Assembly (NCBI GenBank): GCA_025084515.1
Contig: JAJAGP010000239.1
Location: forward strand, 47,383 to 111,382
Source: Ancistrus triradiatus
Lineage: Eukaryota; Chordata; Actinopteri; Siluriformes; Loricariidae
Direction: 5' to 3'
Length of the DNA: 64,000 bases
This document shows, one piece after another, positions 9,485 through 20,214 of this stretch; position 1 is the first letter of the stretch, and every line of letters begins with the position of its first letter. The translations under genes were made by a program, and so were the position numbers. The notes under the pieces are model-generated. The model worked only from the letters and a program-made list of their open reading frames with translations. It made no database searches and was not told where the DNA came from.

Positions 9485-10950
9485 AGTTGCCAGGTCTGCT
9501 TATTCTAAGTGAATTGGCTGTTTTTATGAAGTTGTTTGTATATATTGCAATGGTCATTACTCGGTCCCTTACCCTGTTGGCAACTTTTATAGTTAAAATA
9601 CAATGCTATAATTATTACTATATTTATTGTTATAGTAATTATGGAATTAAACACACCCTACACTTTGTTTAGACTCTAAAATGCAGTGTACGCTCTAGGA
9701 AATGGAGAGCTTCGTTTTGGTGTTTCTAATCCCTCACGTGCTGATGGGTGACTAAGGGAATTTGCTGTCTACGGAACACTATGGTGTGTTCATTACTAGG
9801 ATCAGAGTTATCACTCTCACATTGTTCTAAGTTGCTTGTTGGAGCCAATTTTCTTCTTTTTGGGTTGTTTCTCATGCAATATCTGGCAACCCTGATTCGT
9901 TGATGTGTTTGGAGACTTTTTTGTACAAGTTCCTCTGGTTACTTGTATCAAGCTGTAAATGGTGTTTGTAAGTGTATGTACCTGTCCTATTGTAATTAGT
10001 ACCTCCTTTCTTACCTGTATCTATATAAACTGGTTACCATTCACTCGGTGAGTCTCCCCCGGTTGCCAGGTCTTTGTGTTTCCCATTTTTATTACATTTT
10101 TTATTTGGCTTCTTTTTCCATCGACTTCAGTGTTTGTTTGTTTTTTCACGCTGAATCTGGCAACCCCAGAAATGACGTGAGGTCATTTTTTAAAAATCTT
10201 GTTTCTTTAACTTCTTCTATTTATCTATTTCTATTTCTACCTGCTCTAAACACAAACCAGCTCCGGCTCTGAAGCCGCTCTTTCAACACACACTGTTTAC
10301 AGAATGATCTCATTTATTATGTCGAAATTAAAGACGTGACTAAACCGTGGGCGTGACCAGAGACCTCTAAGGGTTAAGCTCTCTGTTTTTCATCTGGCCG
10401 CAGAGCGGTTCCAGCAGAGCTCCAGGTTTTTCCTGGTTGTGGTTACAAATAGTTTGTTGGTGTCTAATCGCAGATTGGGACTTGCTGTGTCCCGAATTTT
10501 GCTTTTTTACCCCTTAAATCCACCCAGTTTATCCCCACACAGCTCTTTTATGAAGTGTGTGTACGCTGAACAATCCAATTTCTGCAGTTGTCTGATTATT
10601 CAAGATTTTATTGCATTAATCGGATTTCAGTCGTTCTTCTCAGTCTGTGCATGCACACAAGCATAACTCACCGGCTGCCAGCCCCAGTTATCCTAAGAAG
10701 CTTGGCTTGTGTTGCCTTATTTCTTTTGTGGGATCTGGCAACCCCCGAGTTAAATGCAGCATGGAATTAATTGCAGCGAAATGCTTTTAGACTCTAAAAT
10801 GCAGTATACACTTGAGGAAATGGAGAGTTTCATTCTGGCGTTTCTAATCTCCCATGCGCTGATGGGTGACTAAGGGAATCTGATGACTTCAGAGCTTATG
10901 GTGTGTTATTTAGTAGAGGGTAGAGTTATTATCCTCCGATACAGAATACT
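9485..10950. repeat. Cluster of duplicated segments with GTTGCCAG/CTGGCAAC motifs
   Basis: A segment around 9639-9835 (ATGGAATTAA, then AGACTCTAAAATGCAGT and GCTGATGGGTGACTAAGGGA) recurs in the same orientation at 10,759-10,950. The similarity continues to the left from about 9485 and 10,673. Octamers GTTGCCAG (9486, 10,062) and CTGGCAAC (9883, 10,157, 10,735) are scattered as inverted partners, like the ends of nested elements. The block between the two copies holds the sequence shared with 29.5 kb. The layout fits either direct repeats of a small LTR-type element or repeated insertion of one family. I cannot decide. Confidence 0.6.
9838..10055 (+). mobile_element. Dispersed promoter- or LTR-like repeat, copy 1
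   Basis: This segment matches 29,505-29,760 in order: ATCTGGCAAC, TTGATGTGTT, GAGACTTTTTTGT, AGCTGTAAATGGTGTTTGTA, CTGTCCTATTGTAA and then a TATA-like CTATATAAACTGGTT (10,021-10,035). A TATA box placed near the right end of a dispersed repeat is what a solo LTR would show. No primer-binding site or polypurine tract was recognised, so the LTR label is inference only. Confidence 0.5.
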
Positions 10951-11965
10951 GACCGGCCATCAGTGCTCCGTTAACCCTTTACAGTCATTCTTTATAAATC
11001 ACTGTGTTTCCTGGTAACAACTAACCATAGCCACTTACAAATGACTTCAAACACAACGTAATTTAAGAACACAAATGTTGCGAGTGTTCCCCAAAAGAGT
11101 TCTTTGTTTGCAAAATTACAACTGAATTTTAAGTCGAGCTTTGCTAGGAAAATAATTTAGACCCTGGAATAAAACAAAACCCCCTATAGATTTATGTTCT
11201 TTCTGAATAGGGATCTGATTTTTGTTGGCGTTGGCTATTGTGCAGTTACGTTCTTAAAAGCAAATTTTAATGAGTTCATGTTTTATATAGACTTAGTTAA
11301 ATGTGAGGCTTTCCTTTCTTTTTGTCTTAAAACTGCACATGAACATCAAGTTAAGATGTATTTATTGAGCTATGAATGCGCTTCAGACTTTAAGTGCTAC
11401 GTTCGCTACAAAGGGTTTTGGGAAGCGCTCATAAATGTAAGCACGTTCTTTAAATTTAAGTACGAGGTTACGAAGTACTGAGTTCAGGATCAGTGCATCA
11501 GGACTAAACCTCAGGAGAAGCTTCAGTCACTGAAGAAAAATCGGACGATCAGCTCAATCAGATCCTGGGGACGAGCTTCCAGCCGAAATGAGATCTGTGC
11601 AGAAAGTGCTGACGAGGCCGAGCCCTTCTTTATTATTACCTTTGGCTTTACAGTTATCTTTATTTATGAGACGCAGCAGGAGCGTCGTATTCACGCCACA
11701 CCACCTAATGCTGTCAAACCCATAAACGCTTATTCTTACTTATTTATTTATACTTATAAGGAGCGTTCCTGGGCTCGCTCTGCATTATGAGAACCTGCTG
11801 TGCACCGATGATCCCTTAGAGGAAACAGACAGAGGGCCAGGTTACGTGTTTTATGTTGCGCCATCGAATTACTGAATCGATTTAAGCGGGTAGGGTCGTG
11901 GATCAAGCATCCAGAGTCACATGGGCATCAGCGAGAGTCTGTTAACTTTGTAGATGAAAAACTAC
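10951..11965. other. Unassigned AT-rich DNA
   Basis: No repeats longer than a few units are visible. A 95-codon frame at 11,194-11,481 on the plus strand has a mixed, protein-like composition (Phe, Lys, Cys) but matches nothing I know, and has no flanking splice or promoter support. Confidence 0.4.
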
Positions 11966-11969
11966 CGGA

Positions 11970-12140
11970 GTCTCATAAAGAAGGAACCTTAAGAGGAGCT
12001 AAAACCTCCTCTGGGTGAGAACGAACAACAGGACTGAGATGGGTAGCGTAAAATAAAGAAAATTAAACAATATTGTGTAAATGTTTAGTAATCAGACATA
12101 AACAGGAATAAACAGGAACAGTTTAAGTGTTATGATGGAA
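11970..12140 (+). mobile_element. Decayed copy of the teleost interspersed repeat
   Basis: The sequence AAGGAACCTTAAGAGGAGC ... CTCTGGGTGAGAACGAACAA ... AAATGTTTAG ... AAACAGGAACAGT is shared with 14,265-14,440. The first part recalls the 3' half of the repeat at 42,325-42,550 (GAAACCTTGGGAGGACCAAG). All three look like one old family of different ages. Confidence 0.45.
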
Positions 12141-12144
12141 TGGC

Positions 12145-12550
12145 ACAATACTGCAGGTATTACTGATATCACCGATTCAATCAAGATTTATCAAGAATAT
12201 TAACATTCCGTTACTGATTTTTTTTTTAATGCCACTGTAGAAGCCCAGCTTTCTGTGATGCCTCAAAGCCTTCATTAGTGGCGACTGTTCTTTATTAGGG
12301 GCGTGGAAAGAGATTCTTCGATGCAGGCGAGGATGATTCTGAATCTCTTAATGTTAATTGATTAAGTAACGAGCGGGGTTGTACCCAACTCAGAAAGAGC
12401 GAAGAGCATTCTAAATCTGTCCTAACTTTTATTCTCAGGGGTTTGGGTCCGTATTGAGTCGCTAAGAACCAGGACTTTGGAGCCGAGATGCAGCGTCTCA
12501 AAGAGATTTCATTAAAACAGACTCTGGAAAGTTCTAATAGAAACACCACA
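12145..12550. other. Unassigned low-copy DNA
   Basis: No simple repeat. An 84-codon frame on the minus strand (12,295-12,549) resembles no family. Confidence 0.35.
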
Positions 12551-12554
12551 AGGG

Positions 12555-13225
12555 TTTAAAATGAAGAAAATAAGTGAAGAAATAAAGAAGAGGAAGATAG
12601 GAAGAAAACATGGGCAGCCAGACGGGTATAAAAAATACAAAGAAAGAAAAAAGAAAACAGGAACACGAAAAAATAGAAAATATGAGAATATGAATGGTAC
12701 AAAATGGAGAAAAGAACGAAAGAAAGAACCAAGTAAGAAGGAAGTAAACAAAAAGAAGAATAGAATGAAAATATGGGAATCAGAAAGGTACAAAACTGAG
12801 AAAAGAAATACATAAAAAAAGAAAGAACAAGAGAAGAAGAATGAATAAAGAAGAAAAGAAACAAAACTTGAGAAGTTAAGAGAGACAATAACGCTGATGA
12901 ACATAAGAAAGAACGCGGAAACAAAAGAAAGACAGGAAAAAAAGCAGAGAAAATATAAAATGTGAGAAGCCAAGATAAAAAAGAATGAGAGAAGAAGAAA
13001 GAAAAGATAGAAAACACAGGAAGTCAGGAGGGAATAAAAAGGAAAGAAGCATTAAAAGAAGGAAGAAAGACAAATATGTAAAAGGACATAAGAAAGGGAA
13101 GAAATGATGAAGGAAACAAAAGAAATAAAATGAGGCAAAAGCCAAGAAGAAAATAAAGCTGAAAAAAATACAGAAAGAAAACAATCAGTGAAAGAAAGAA
13201 CGGAAAAAAAAGAAAAGAAAAAACA
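12555..13225. repeat. Purine-rich GAAAGAA tract
   Basis: The plus strand is overwhelmingly A and G for about 670 bases without a fixed period. Phe/Ser/Leu frames of up to 153 codons on the minus strand and a Lys/Arg/Glu frame on the plus strand are artefacts of this composition. Confidence 0.9.
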
Positions 13226-13750
13226 AGAACAATATAAATGTATGTCTAAAAGTGATGCTAAAGCTTAAACCCAGCCAAGAAGAGAAGGGAATTCTAAAGT
13301 CCTTCCGCATCTAAAGCCAGTTCCAGAGTTTTTAGTTCCAGACTCTGATTTTATAAAACCTGCAGATCTTACATGGTCAGTGTTTACAAACTGAAACTCC
13401 ATTCCTTTAGAGGTTATTATTATCAAATCTTTAGCGAACATGCACCTAAAATAATCAATCAGTAACTAAAAACACATCATCTGTAAAATACACACAGGGA
13501 CTTCTTAAGGAATTCATTTCATGATTTCACCGATATCAGACAGTATCGCAGTATCGCTTCGTCCTTATCGCAGTATCGGTATCGATGTGTCCCTGTAATA
13601 AAGGAGAGGCTGAATGTAAAACAATGAGTCTCTTTCGTCTCGTTCTCTCACTCTTTCAGAGCTACAGCTATTTTTTGTTGGATTGGGAAGAAGGGATTAT
13701 GTTAAGCCTGGACTCGGAGCATCCAGGCCCTTATCTCGCCCGGAGCAGAG
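13226..13750. other. Unassigned low-copy DNA
   Basis: Mixed composition. A short repeat of CAGTATCG occurs around 13,540-13,585. I see no gene or transposon. Confidence 0.4.
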
Positions 13751-13777
13751 TACGAGAGAGAGAGCGAGAGAGCGAGC

Positions 13778-13820
<43 letters not shown>
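13751..13820. repeat. (GA)n microsatellite with GAGC interruptions
   Basis: GA repeats with several GAGC units at the left end. Confidence 0.95.
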
Positions 13821-13822
<2 letters not shown>

Positions 13823-13920
13823 GAACTCTGTACAGATTTGCTCGCCTCTGTGTTTCACATGATGTATTGCAGTAAATTGCAGCACCACCTGCTTCTACTG
13901 AGATACACTCGTTGTTTTAA

Positions 13921-13955
13921 AACACACACACACACAGACACACACACACACACAG
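13921..13955. repeat. (CA)n microsatellite
   Basis: A short CA run broken once by AGA. Confidence 0.95.
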
Positions 13956-14264
13956 ACTGTATAAAGCGTGGGTTGTGTAACATGCCGTGTTTGCTGCTTG
14001 TTTTGACACAGTGATGTAATAAGCAGAGTGCAGACACCACCTCAGTTCCCACAGATGCCGCTCCGGCGCTGGCTCGGGTTAGGGCGCCTCCTCGTACCCT
14101 TACTGCAGGGGTTCATTTACTTTTTCCTCATCGCTTCACACGATCCGCCACAGTCTCCTGCTGTGAAAGGAGCCAGACCATCAGCAGTAATGAGAAGGTC
14201 GCTGTGTCATCGGCTCACAGAGATTTAACTGCACTTAGAATTTAAAACAGTATTCTCTATAATT

Positions 14265-14440
14265 TAAAATAAAGAAGGAACCTTAAGAGGAACCAGGAAC
14301 TACCGAGGAACCACAACGTCCTCAGAGTGAGAACTAACAACAGGACTGGAATGCTCTGCAGCAAAAACCAGTATTATAGAAATGTTTAGAGGAAGAAAAT
14401 GGCCTTAGATAAACAGGAACAGTCTATTGTTACTGAAACC
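14265..14440 (+). mobile_element. Decayed copy of the teleost interspersed repeat
   Basis: The segment is the partner of 11,970-12,140. The shared words, in the same order, are AAGGAACCTTAAGAGGA, AGAGTGAGAACTAACAACAG, GAAATGTTTAG and AAACAGGAACAGT. It lies immediately left of the minisatellite that starts near 14,475. Confidence 0.45.
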
Positions 14441-14474
14441 TTGGAAATGGAAGAAACACACCTCCAGTAGTACT

Positions 14475-15625
14475 TGAATAGTTCCTGGATGATTCTTTTT
14501 TGGTTCCTAGAGAGCTCTTTGATAGTTCTTGGGTATTTTTTGGATAGTTCCTGGATCGTTCTTGGAGAGTCTCCACAGGGCTGTTGGAGTGATTATGGAT
14601 TTTTCCAGGAGAGTTCTTGTGTGAGTTCCTGGATGGTTATGGATGGTTCTGCAGTACTTCTGAAGAGTTCTGGAGAGCTGTTGGATAGTTCCTGGCTAGA
14701 TCTTGGATAATTCTTGGACAGTTCCTGAAGGTTGGATAGTTCCTGGATGGTTGTGGATGTTTCTTGGGTAGTACCTGAGTAAACTTTGAATAGTTCCTGT
14801 ATAGTTCTTGAATTGTTTTCTGTAAAGTTTTTGGCCAGTTCCTGGACTGATTATGGATGGTTCCTGGATAGTATATGGAACACTGTTGAATAGACTTTGG
14901 ATGGTTCCTGGAGAACTTTTGGATAGTTCCTGATTGGTTATGGGTGGTTTTCAGGTAGTATCTGGAGAGCCGTTATATAGTTCTTGGGTAGTTCCTGAAC
15001 AGTTCCTAGATAGCCATTGGATAGTGTCTGTTGTTGGATAGCTCCTGGGTCATTTGTGGAATGTTTCTGGAGAGTTCCTGTAGAGTTCTTGACCAGCTCC
15101 TGGATGGTTACAAGTGGTTGTTGGTTATTAGTTCCTAGCTAGATATTGGATCTTGGTTCTTGTATAGTACCAGGAGAGCCACTGGACATATTTGGGATCG
15201 TTCCTGGATAGATTTTGGATTGTTCCTGGATGGTTCAAGGTTAGTATTTAGATTTTGATGGATCAATTTTGGACTGTTTCTGGCCTGTAGAGTTTTTGAC
15301 CAGTTCCTGGATGATTATGGAAAGTTCTTGGATTGGATTTGTACCTGGCTACATTATGTATATTATCTGCATAGTGCCTTGGTAGTTTCTGAATAGTTCT
15401 TGATTCACTGATGGTTCTTGGAGAGTACCTGGAGAGCTGCTGGATAGATTTTGGATTGTTCTGGGACGTTTTTTGGTGGTTCCTGGTTATATTCTAGATA
15501 GTTCCTGTAGCGTTCTTGGTCAGTTCCTGGATGGTTGTTGAAAAGTACCTGGAGAGCTGTTTATAGTTCTTGGGTAGACCTTGCATAGTTCGTGGATAGT
15601 TCTCATATGGTTCTTGGATGCTGTG
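14475..15625 (+). repeat. Degenerate GTTCCTGGA/GTTCTTGGA minisatellite
   Basis: The words GTTCCTGGA, GTTCTTGGA, TGGATAGTT and TGGATGGTT recur throughout about 1.15 kb, in phrases such as AGTTCCTGGATGGTTATGGA. Units of 12-40 bases are combined irregularly, so this is an old array with point changes and rearrangement. A 78-codon frame inside it (14,474-14,710) is a by-product. The composition (T/G-rich on plus) is uniform, with sharp borders on both sides. Confidence 0.9.
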
Positions 15626-16175
15626 GAGTCTAATCCAGGTCTGGGTGTGGCACAGCTGTAGGGTCTCAGGTTTTTCAGGTTAGCTCAGGTTCCTAATAAA
15701 GGTACTGCTTCTATTACTGATAATGGTGTTCTATTGCAGGGTTAGGATTTATACAGCTGTTTTATTGATGACCGATAATTTAGTTGGATTATTAATGGAT
15801 TGATTTTCGGAGTAATTGTTGTGTTTATCTGGAGCTGAATTCTGATTGGTCGGCGATGTCCTGTATGAAGTCAGCCGTGTGTCTGGAGCTCTGTAATCCC
15901 ACACCATCTCATCCTTCTGTCACCGAATCAGGAACAAGGCTCTGTTGTCCCGCTGCCGCCCCTCTCACTCGCCCTAATTACCCCGCTGTACTGGGATTTA
16001 GTCCGAGGGAGTCCCCGGACGTCTCTGCGCCCCTCATTCCCATGGTGCATTGTGCTTTCTTTAAAGAGAAGGAACAGAGAGGTCAGATCCGGCTCAGAGC
16101 GAACTTCACTTTAATATCCAGATTTAATTACACACATCAGGTTACATCATTAATTAAACAGGGATAAAAGCACAA
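15626..16175. other. Unassigned low-copy DNA
   Basis: The region is non-repetitive with a CpG-bearing part at 15,840-16,100. A 103-codon frame (15,856-16,167) crosses it, rich in Pro and Ser, without recognisable domains or splice signals. Confidence 0.35.
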
Positions 16176-16191
16176 GGGGGGGGGGGGGGGG
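16176..16191 (+). repeat. Poly-G run
   Basis: Sixteen consecutive G on the plus strand, at the border between mixed-composition DNA and an AT-rich kilobase. Runs of this kind can form a G-quadruplex and are also prone to sequencing length errors. Confidence 0.95.
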
Positions 16192-16194
16192 TAA

Positions 16195-17150
16195 ATGTGG
16201 TGTTAGTAGTTTTAAATAAACTTTTTTAAAATAAAGTGTTAATTAACTGTGCTATTTGAAAATCTTTATTATTTTTTTAATTACTTTTAACGGAATAAAT
16301 TGAAGTTTAAGTTTTAGTATAAAGAGAAGTTTTAGGATGAGAAAAAAAACAGACAAATTTATCAGAAAAACAAAACTTTGTAAACAAAACTTTTAGGCTC
16401 ATTTAAAGGTCATCAGGTTTTAATAGCCGATTAAAAATGTTTTTTTTTTTAATGCTGAATAACTTTTAGCCAATTTTAAGACTTTTTAACTAACTTTTGC
16501 TTAATTTAAGATTTAGTTAATATTATGCTTGATTAATCCATTTATTTTGATTTGCTTATTATTTTAGAATAAAAGTCATCTTAGAACATCTAGACATAAT
16601 ATTTCTAATTATGAAAGTATTATGCATGTTCAAATGTAATTTAACATAAGTAACTTACAAAAAGTAAGTAACTTTTTAAGTAGCTAAAACCCCTTTATAT
16701 TTTGTTTAGATGAAATTTTACTTTTAAATAGATAATTCATATAAACTTTAAGATAAATTATTCGTAATACATTTTATTTTGCTTGGTATTTTAGTATAAA
16801 AATTACTCTTGTATGGCCAAGGCCATCGTGGTAAATATGATATTTAATTAATGTTAATTTTTCAAACATAAAACTGATCTTATACATTATGTCTATCATT
16901 AAGGGATTATTATAAAATGTTTAAAAGAATTAAACCCATTTTAAGACAATTTAATGATTATATAAAGTGCAGTTTTGTTAGAGTAAGATAGTTTAGATTT
17001 TTTTTTAATCTTTAAAAAATAATTTGCCAATACATTGATAAATTGACTTAAAGTTAGAAACACGTTTTAAGAAAGTTATGTTAATTCATAACAATTAATA
17101 ATCAGTGATTTAATGAATGATGAGACGGATGTATGTATTAAGGGTTTTAT
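16195..17150. other. AT-rich domain
   Basis: About 1 kb of strongly AT-rich DNA without a long simple repeat, with many TTTTAA and TTAATT words. It has no open frame of note. It could be matrix-attachment-like or merely neutral AT-rich sequence. Confidence 0.5.
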
Positions 17151-17154
17151 GGTT

Positions 17155-17640
17155 TTTCCGTTTGTTCCAGTTACCTTGGTGTAAAAGTTTTGGCACCTCA
17201 GGATGGAGTGAGTGTGATTTTACTGCACCTTTTGAAACGGACCTTAAATAATCCTAAAGTGTATTTGATTTCTTGTGCTTTATAATCTGCAGATTTGAGT
17301 CGTATTTAAGTTCGTTCCGTACAGCGTTTTTGTTCTCGGATGTTTTATGATGTGGAACTTGAGTCTGTACAAACAGAGCCGGTTCTGCAGCATCATCTCG
17401 ATCTGTGCTGGAGGACTGAATGATCTGCACTAACGTTCTCCTCATGGAGATAAGAGCCGGTTTAAACTCAGGATCAGGGCAGGATCAGGTTTTATTCCTC
17501 CATCTGTCTGCTGAAGCGTCTGTGTAATCAGGAGCTGCAGAAACACACAGATCATGTTTGTTTGGTCAGATGTGGAGACCCCTACAGGAGGTCTGAGCTG
17601 ACAACCCCAAGCTTTTATTTATTACCAAACGCTGACCTCA
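17155..17640. other. Unassigned low-copy DNA
   Basis: Includes GTAAAAGTTTTGGCACC at about 17,180, a transposon-end-like word, but no partner end is seen. No gene is visible. Confidence 0.35.
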
Positions 17641-17664
17641 TTCTGTAAGAAGATTCCATTCTTA

Positions 17665-18015
17665 CATCGGGGTTGCATGTAAAGTTGCATTGTATAATGG
17701 TGTTTTGTGTGACGCCACCTTGTAAAGCTGCGTTGTGTAGCATCATGTAAAGTTTTAATGTTTGGGGAAAAGTCAGAAAGTTGTAAAAATGAGTGTAAAG
17801 TTGCGCCGTGTAATGATTCATTGTATAAAGTTGTGAATTTGTAAAGTTGATTTGTGTAACATCACACTGAGTCAAGTTATAAGGTTTCAAAAGCTGTAAA
17901 GCTGCATTCTATAATGTTGTAAAGTTTGTGTAAAGTTGTAGAGTTGCATCGTGTAACAGCACATCATGTAAAGTTTCATTGTGTACCGGCGCATGTGTGT
18001 AATGGTGCCTCGTAT
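17665..18015 (+). repeat. GTAAAGTTG degenerate array, block 1
   Basis: The phrase TGTAAAGTTG(C)ATTGTGTAATG recurs with many changes, with unit lengths about 25-50 bases. A second block is at 19,205-19,385. The 91-codon Asn/Thr/Tyr-rich frame on the minus strand is its translation. Confidence 0.75.
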
Positions 18016-18019
18016 TATA

Positions 18020-18290
18020 GGTGGCGCTGTGTTTTTGTGGCATCGAATGATGACTCATCGTGTTAGCAGTGTATCTTCTACTCGTTCCATCTCAGGTCTC
18101 CTCATTAATGAACTTTATCTCTTATTAGCGGCGTTCCTTGAATCCTGAGCTTTCTGTTCTCTGTTTTTGCTCTGTACTGTTCTTACATACTTAGCCTTGG
18201 GGGAAAGTTTGTGCCCCTACAGTTAAATAACTATTTATTATTACAGATAGCAGGAATAAATCTGTATTAAAACTGAAACCTATAACGGAG
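18020..18290. other. Unassigned DNA
   Basis: Low-copy AT-rich DNA with GGGGAAAGTTTGTGCCCC at about 18,199, another Tc1-like end word without a partner. No gene is visible. Confidence 0.35.
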
Positions 18291-18620
18291 TCTCTGCGTG
18301 AGCTCCCAGAATTTTTACTGATTCATCCGTTGGTGCTTGAGTAAGGTCCCGGACTTATCGGATGCGCTAATGGTTTATTAGAATCTGCAGAAACGCGGCG
18401 TTACGTTTGATTCGTCCGGCTGCATTCCTCCTTTAATTCAGAGCAGGCGTCTGTGTGTTTTTTATTTGCACGAATAAAGCCCGAGCATAAGCACAGCACA
18501 GATCCGTCTGTGTACCACGCAGGTTTTGGTTTAGAACGCGAGGCGCCACGGAGGCTAATCCCGGGGTATTAACATAACATTTGGTGTACAAACCACGAGG
18601 AGTTTAACGCGGCTTTGATT
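18291..18620. other. CpG-bearing low-copy island
   Basis: A non-repetitive segment with moderate GC and CpG, containing GGCTAATCCCGGGGTATTAA at about 18,552. Neither strand shows a protein-like frame. It is a candidate conserved noncoding element by texture only. Confidence 0.25.
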
Positions 18621-18764
18621 AAAAAAAGAAACGAGCAAGAGCAAGGTTTCAGGCTTTGAGGACTGAGGCAAATATTTAGAGACGTCACTCAGCTCAGAAA
18701 CCTGCTCTAACGAATGCAGCACTTAAGCGACACGATACGTTCCACATCATATTCAACACCATAT

Positions 18765-18888
18765 TATTTTATATGGACAAAAGTATTGGGACACCTCCAC
18801 AGCACACCTACAAGAGCTTTTCTCGCGTCCTAAACTCATCCCACCACGCCTTTATGGACCTGCACACAATTTTCACTACACATATGAC
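18765..18888. mobile_element. Tc1/mariner end fragment (family T3)
   Basis: TATGGACAAAAGTATTGGGA at 18,773-18,792 is the characteristic terminal repeat of a widespread fish Tc1-like family. Downstream CCTTTATGGACCTGCACACA recalls the internal part of that family near the transposase C-terminus, so most of the element between these two points has been deleted. The other end is not identifiable here. Confidence 0.65.
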
Positions 18889-18890
18889 AC

Positions 18891-19204
18891 ATGGTAGATG
18901 TTCTGCCTCAAAGCGCAGAACTGAACTCAATAAAAATGAGTGAACAAACTGCAGAGAGATTAGACACCGTCTACATCATCAGAGGTGGTTTGGCTTTGAA
19001 AAGACGGATGTTGCTCAGGAGATGTCGATCTGCAAACTACATTACCATTAAAGACAGCTCGACGAACTTCTTTCACCGTCTGCCAACGGACAAAGTTAAA
19101 CTAGACAAGTTGTGTAATGTTTCACCCCCCAAAAAACCGCCTTACAATAAGAAAAGCAGCAGATGGCAAAAACATAAACACTGTCACCAACTACATCACG
19201 GAAG
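18891..19204 (+). CDS. Unrecognised frame with weak THAP-like segment
   Basis: A plus-strand frame of 141 codons starts at 18,891 and is not simple repeat until it enters the GTAAAGTTG array near 19,205, where it ends at 19,316. The middle includes CRSANY followed by STNFFHRLPTDKVKLDKL. The FFHRLP word and a following Lys-rich helix-like part recall the centre of THAP DNA-binding domains, but the second Cys, the conserved Trp and the C-terminal Cys-x2-His with correct spacing are not evident. It lies directly after a Tc1 end fragment, so it may be transposon-borne or chance. I do not claim a functional gene. Confidence 0.15.
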
Positions 19205-19385
19205 GTGTGAATGTAACAGCAACAGTGTAACAGCACATTGTGTAAAGTTGGAAAGTTTGAGTAAAGTTACACCGTGTAATGATGAGTCATGTAAAGTTGG
19301 TGCAAAGGTCATGTAAAGTTCAGATAAAGTTGTGAAGTTGCACCAAGTAATGATTCGTTGTGTAAAGTTGTACATTTTGTAAGAC
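19205..19385 (+). repeat. GTAAAGTTG degenerate array, block 2
   Basis: Repeats such as CATTGTGTAAAGTTGGAAAG and CATGTAAAGTT recur with the same consensus as block 1 at 17,665-18,015. Confidence 0.7.
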
Positions 19386-19500
19386 CGTGCCAATTCAGAC
19401 GGACCAGAGAGACGAGTTTGAGCAACTTTTGAACACTTTGGACCTGAAATATACACTGATTAAGTATTGTCTAATTTTCATTATCGTTAAATCAAGATAT

Positions 19501-19680
19501 CTAGAAAAGTTTGTGAACCCCAATCTGAGCTACAACGTTGTTGGATTTTCACACAGCTCCTAAAAGTAGACGAGGATAACGATAGTTCTGTAGAGGTGAG
19601 TTAATTGGAAGGTCAGGTCAGAGTTTTGATTTATATTTAAATGATATTGATCTATCAGAGTCTGATCTTCACGCCGTATG
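19501..19680 (+). mobile_element. Tc1/mariner 5' end remnant (family T1)
   Basis: AAAGTTTGTGAACCCC (19,506-19,521) followed by GGATTTTCACACAGCTCCTA and AAAAGTAGACGAGGATAAC matches the left terminal repeat of the element at 49,972. Further right, GATCTATCAGAGTCTGATCT (about 19,650) matches the stretch just upstream of the family's transposase start. The intervening subterminal part is shortened. There is no transposase body. Confidence 0.8.
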
Positions 19681-19689
19681 ATCTGAATG

Positions 19690-20210
19690 ATCATGGTCTG
19701 AAACGCCCCCTGGTACGAGGTGCTCTCGGGACCTCCATTAGAGCCGGGCTGCTCTGACAGGGGTATAAATGAGGTGATGGGGTTCAGGACCGTTCCTACA
19801 GATAAACTCTAATGTGTCTCGGTGCTGAGTAATGAATCGAGTTTATGGTTTTTATGGTTTTTTGATAAACGGTGACGGAGGAGCAGATGGAGGTTCCTCC
19901 GGTTCTGTTATCAGCGCTTGGAGTAAAGTGAGGTTTGAGGAGAGGAGACGAGGGGCGATACGTGATCTTTCCTCATGTTTAACCTGTCTGACCCTCTCTC
20001 TCTCTCTCTGTATGTGCCCGTTTATGGCTGGTGTGGGGTGGGAGTGGGGCGGTGTGGGGTGGGACTGGGGTTAAAAGCTCTTTTATTGCAGCACTTCAGA
20101 AGCCAGGACAAAGAAACGGGAGAGCAAGTTTAGATTAGAGAGCACGATAAGAGCGAAAAAACATTCCTCGTGCTAATCAAAGACATGCTGTACCAACCAG
20201 AGCATCATTC
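19690..20210. other. Unassigned low-copy DNA
   Basis: Mixed sequence with a short CT-rich run at about 19,995-20,010 and a G-rich GGTGTGGGGTGGGA repeat at 20,030-20,070. An 80-codon frame (19,832-20,074) ends in that G-rich run, and resembles nothing known. Confidence 0.4.
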
Positions 20211-20214
20211 TTTC

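Noticed and set aside
12512..13184. 153-codon Phe/Ser-rich frames on the minus strand
   Set aside because: They are the complement of a purine-rich GAAAGAA tract.
14475..15625. CRISPR-like or coding repeat domain
   Set aside because: Units vary in length and order, without a fixed repeat or an open frame. It is a decayed minisatellite.
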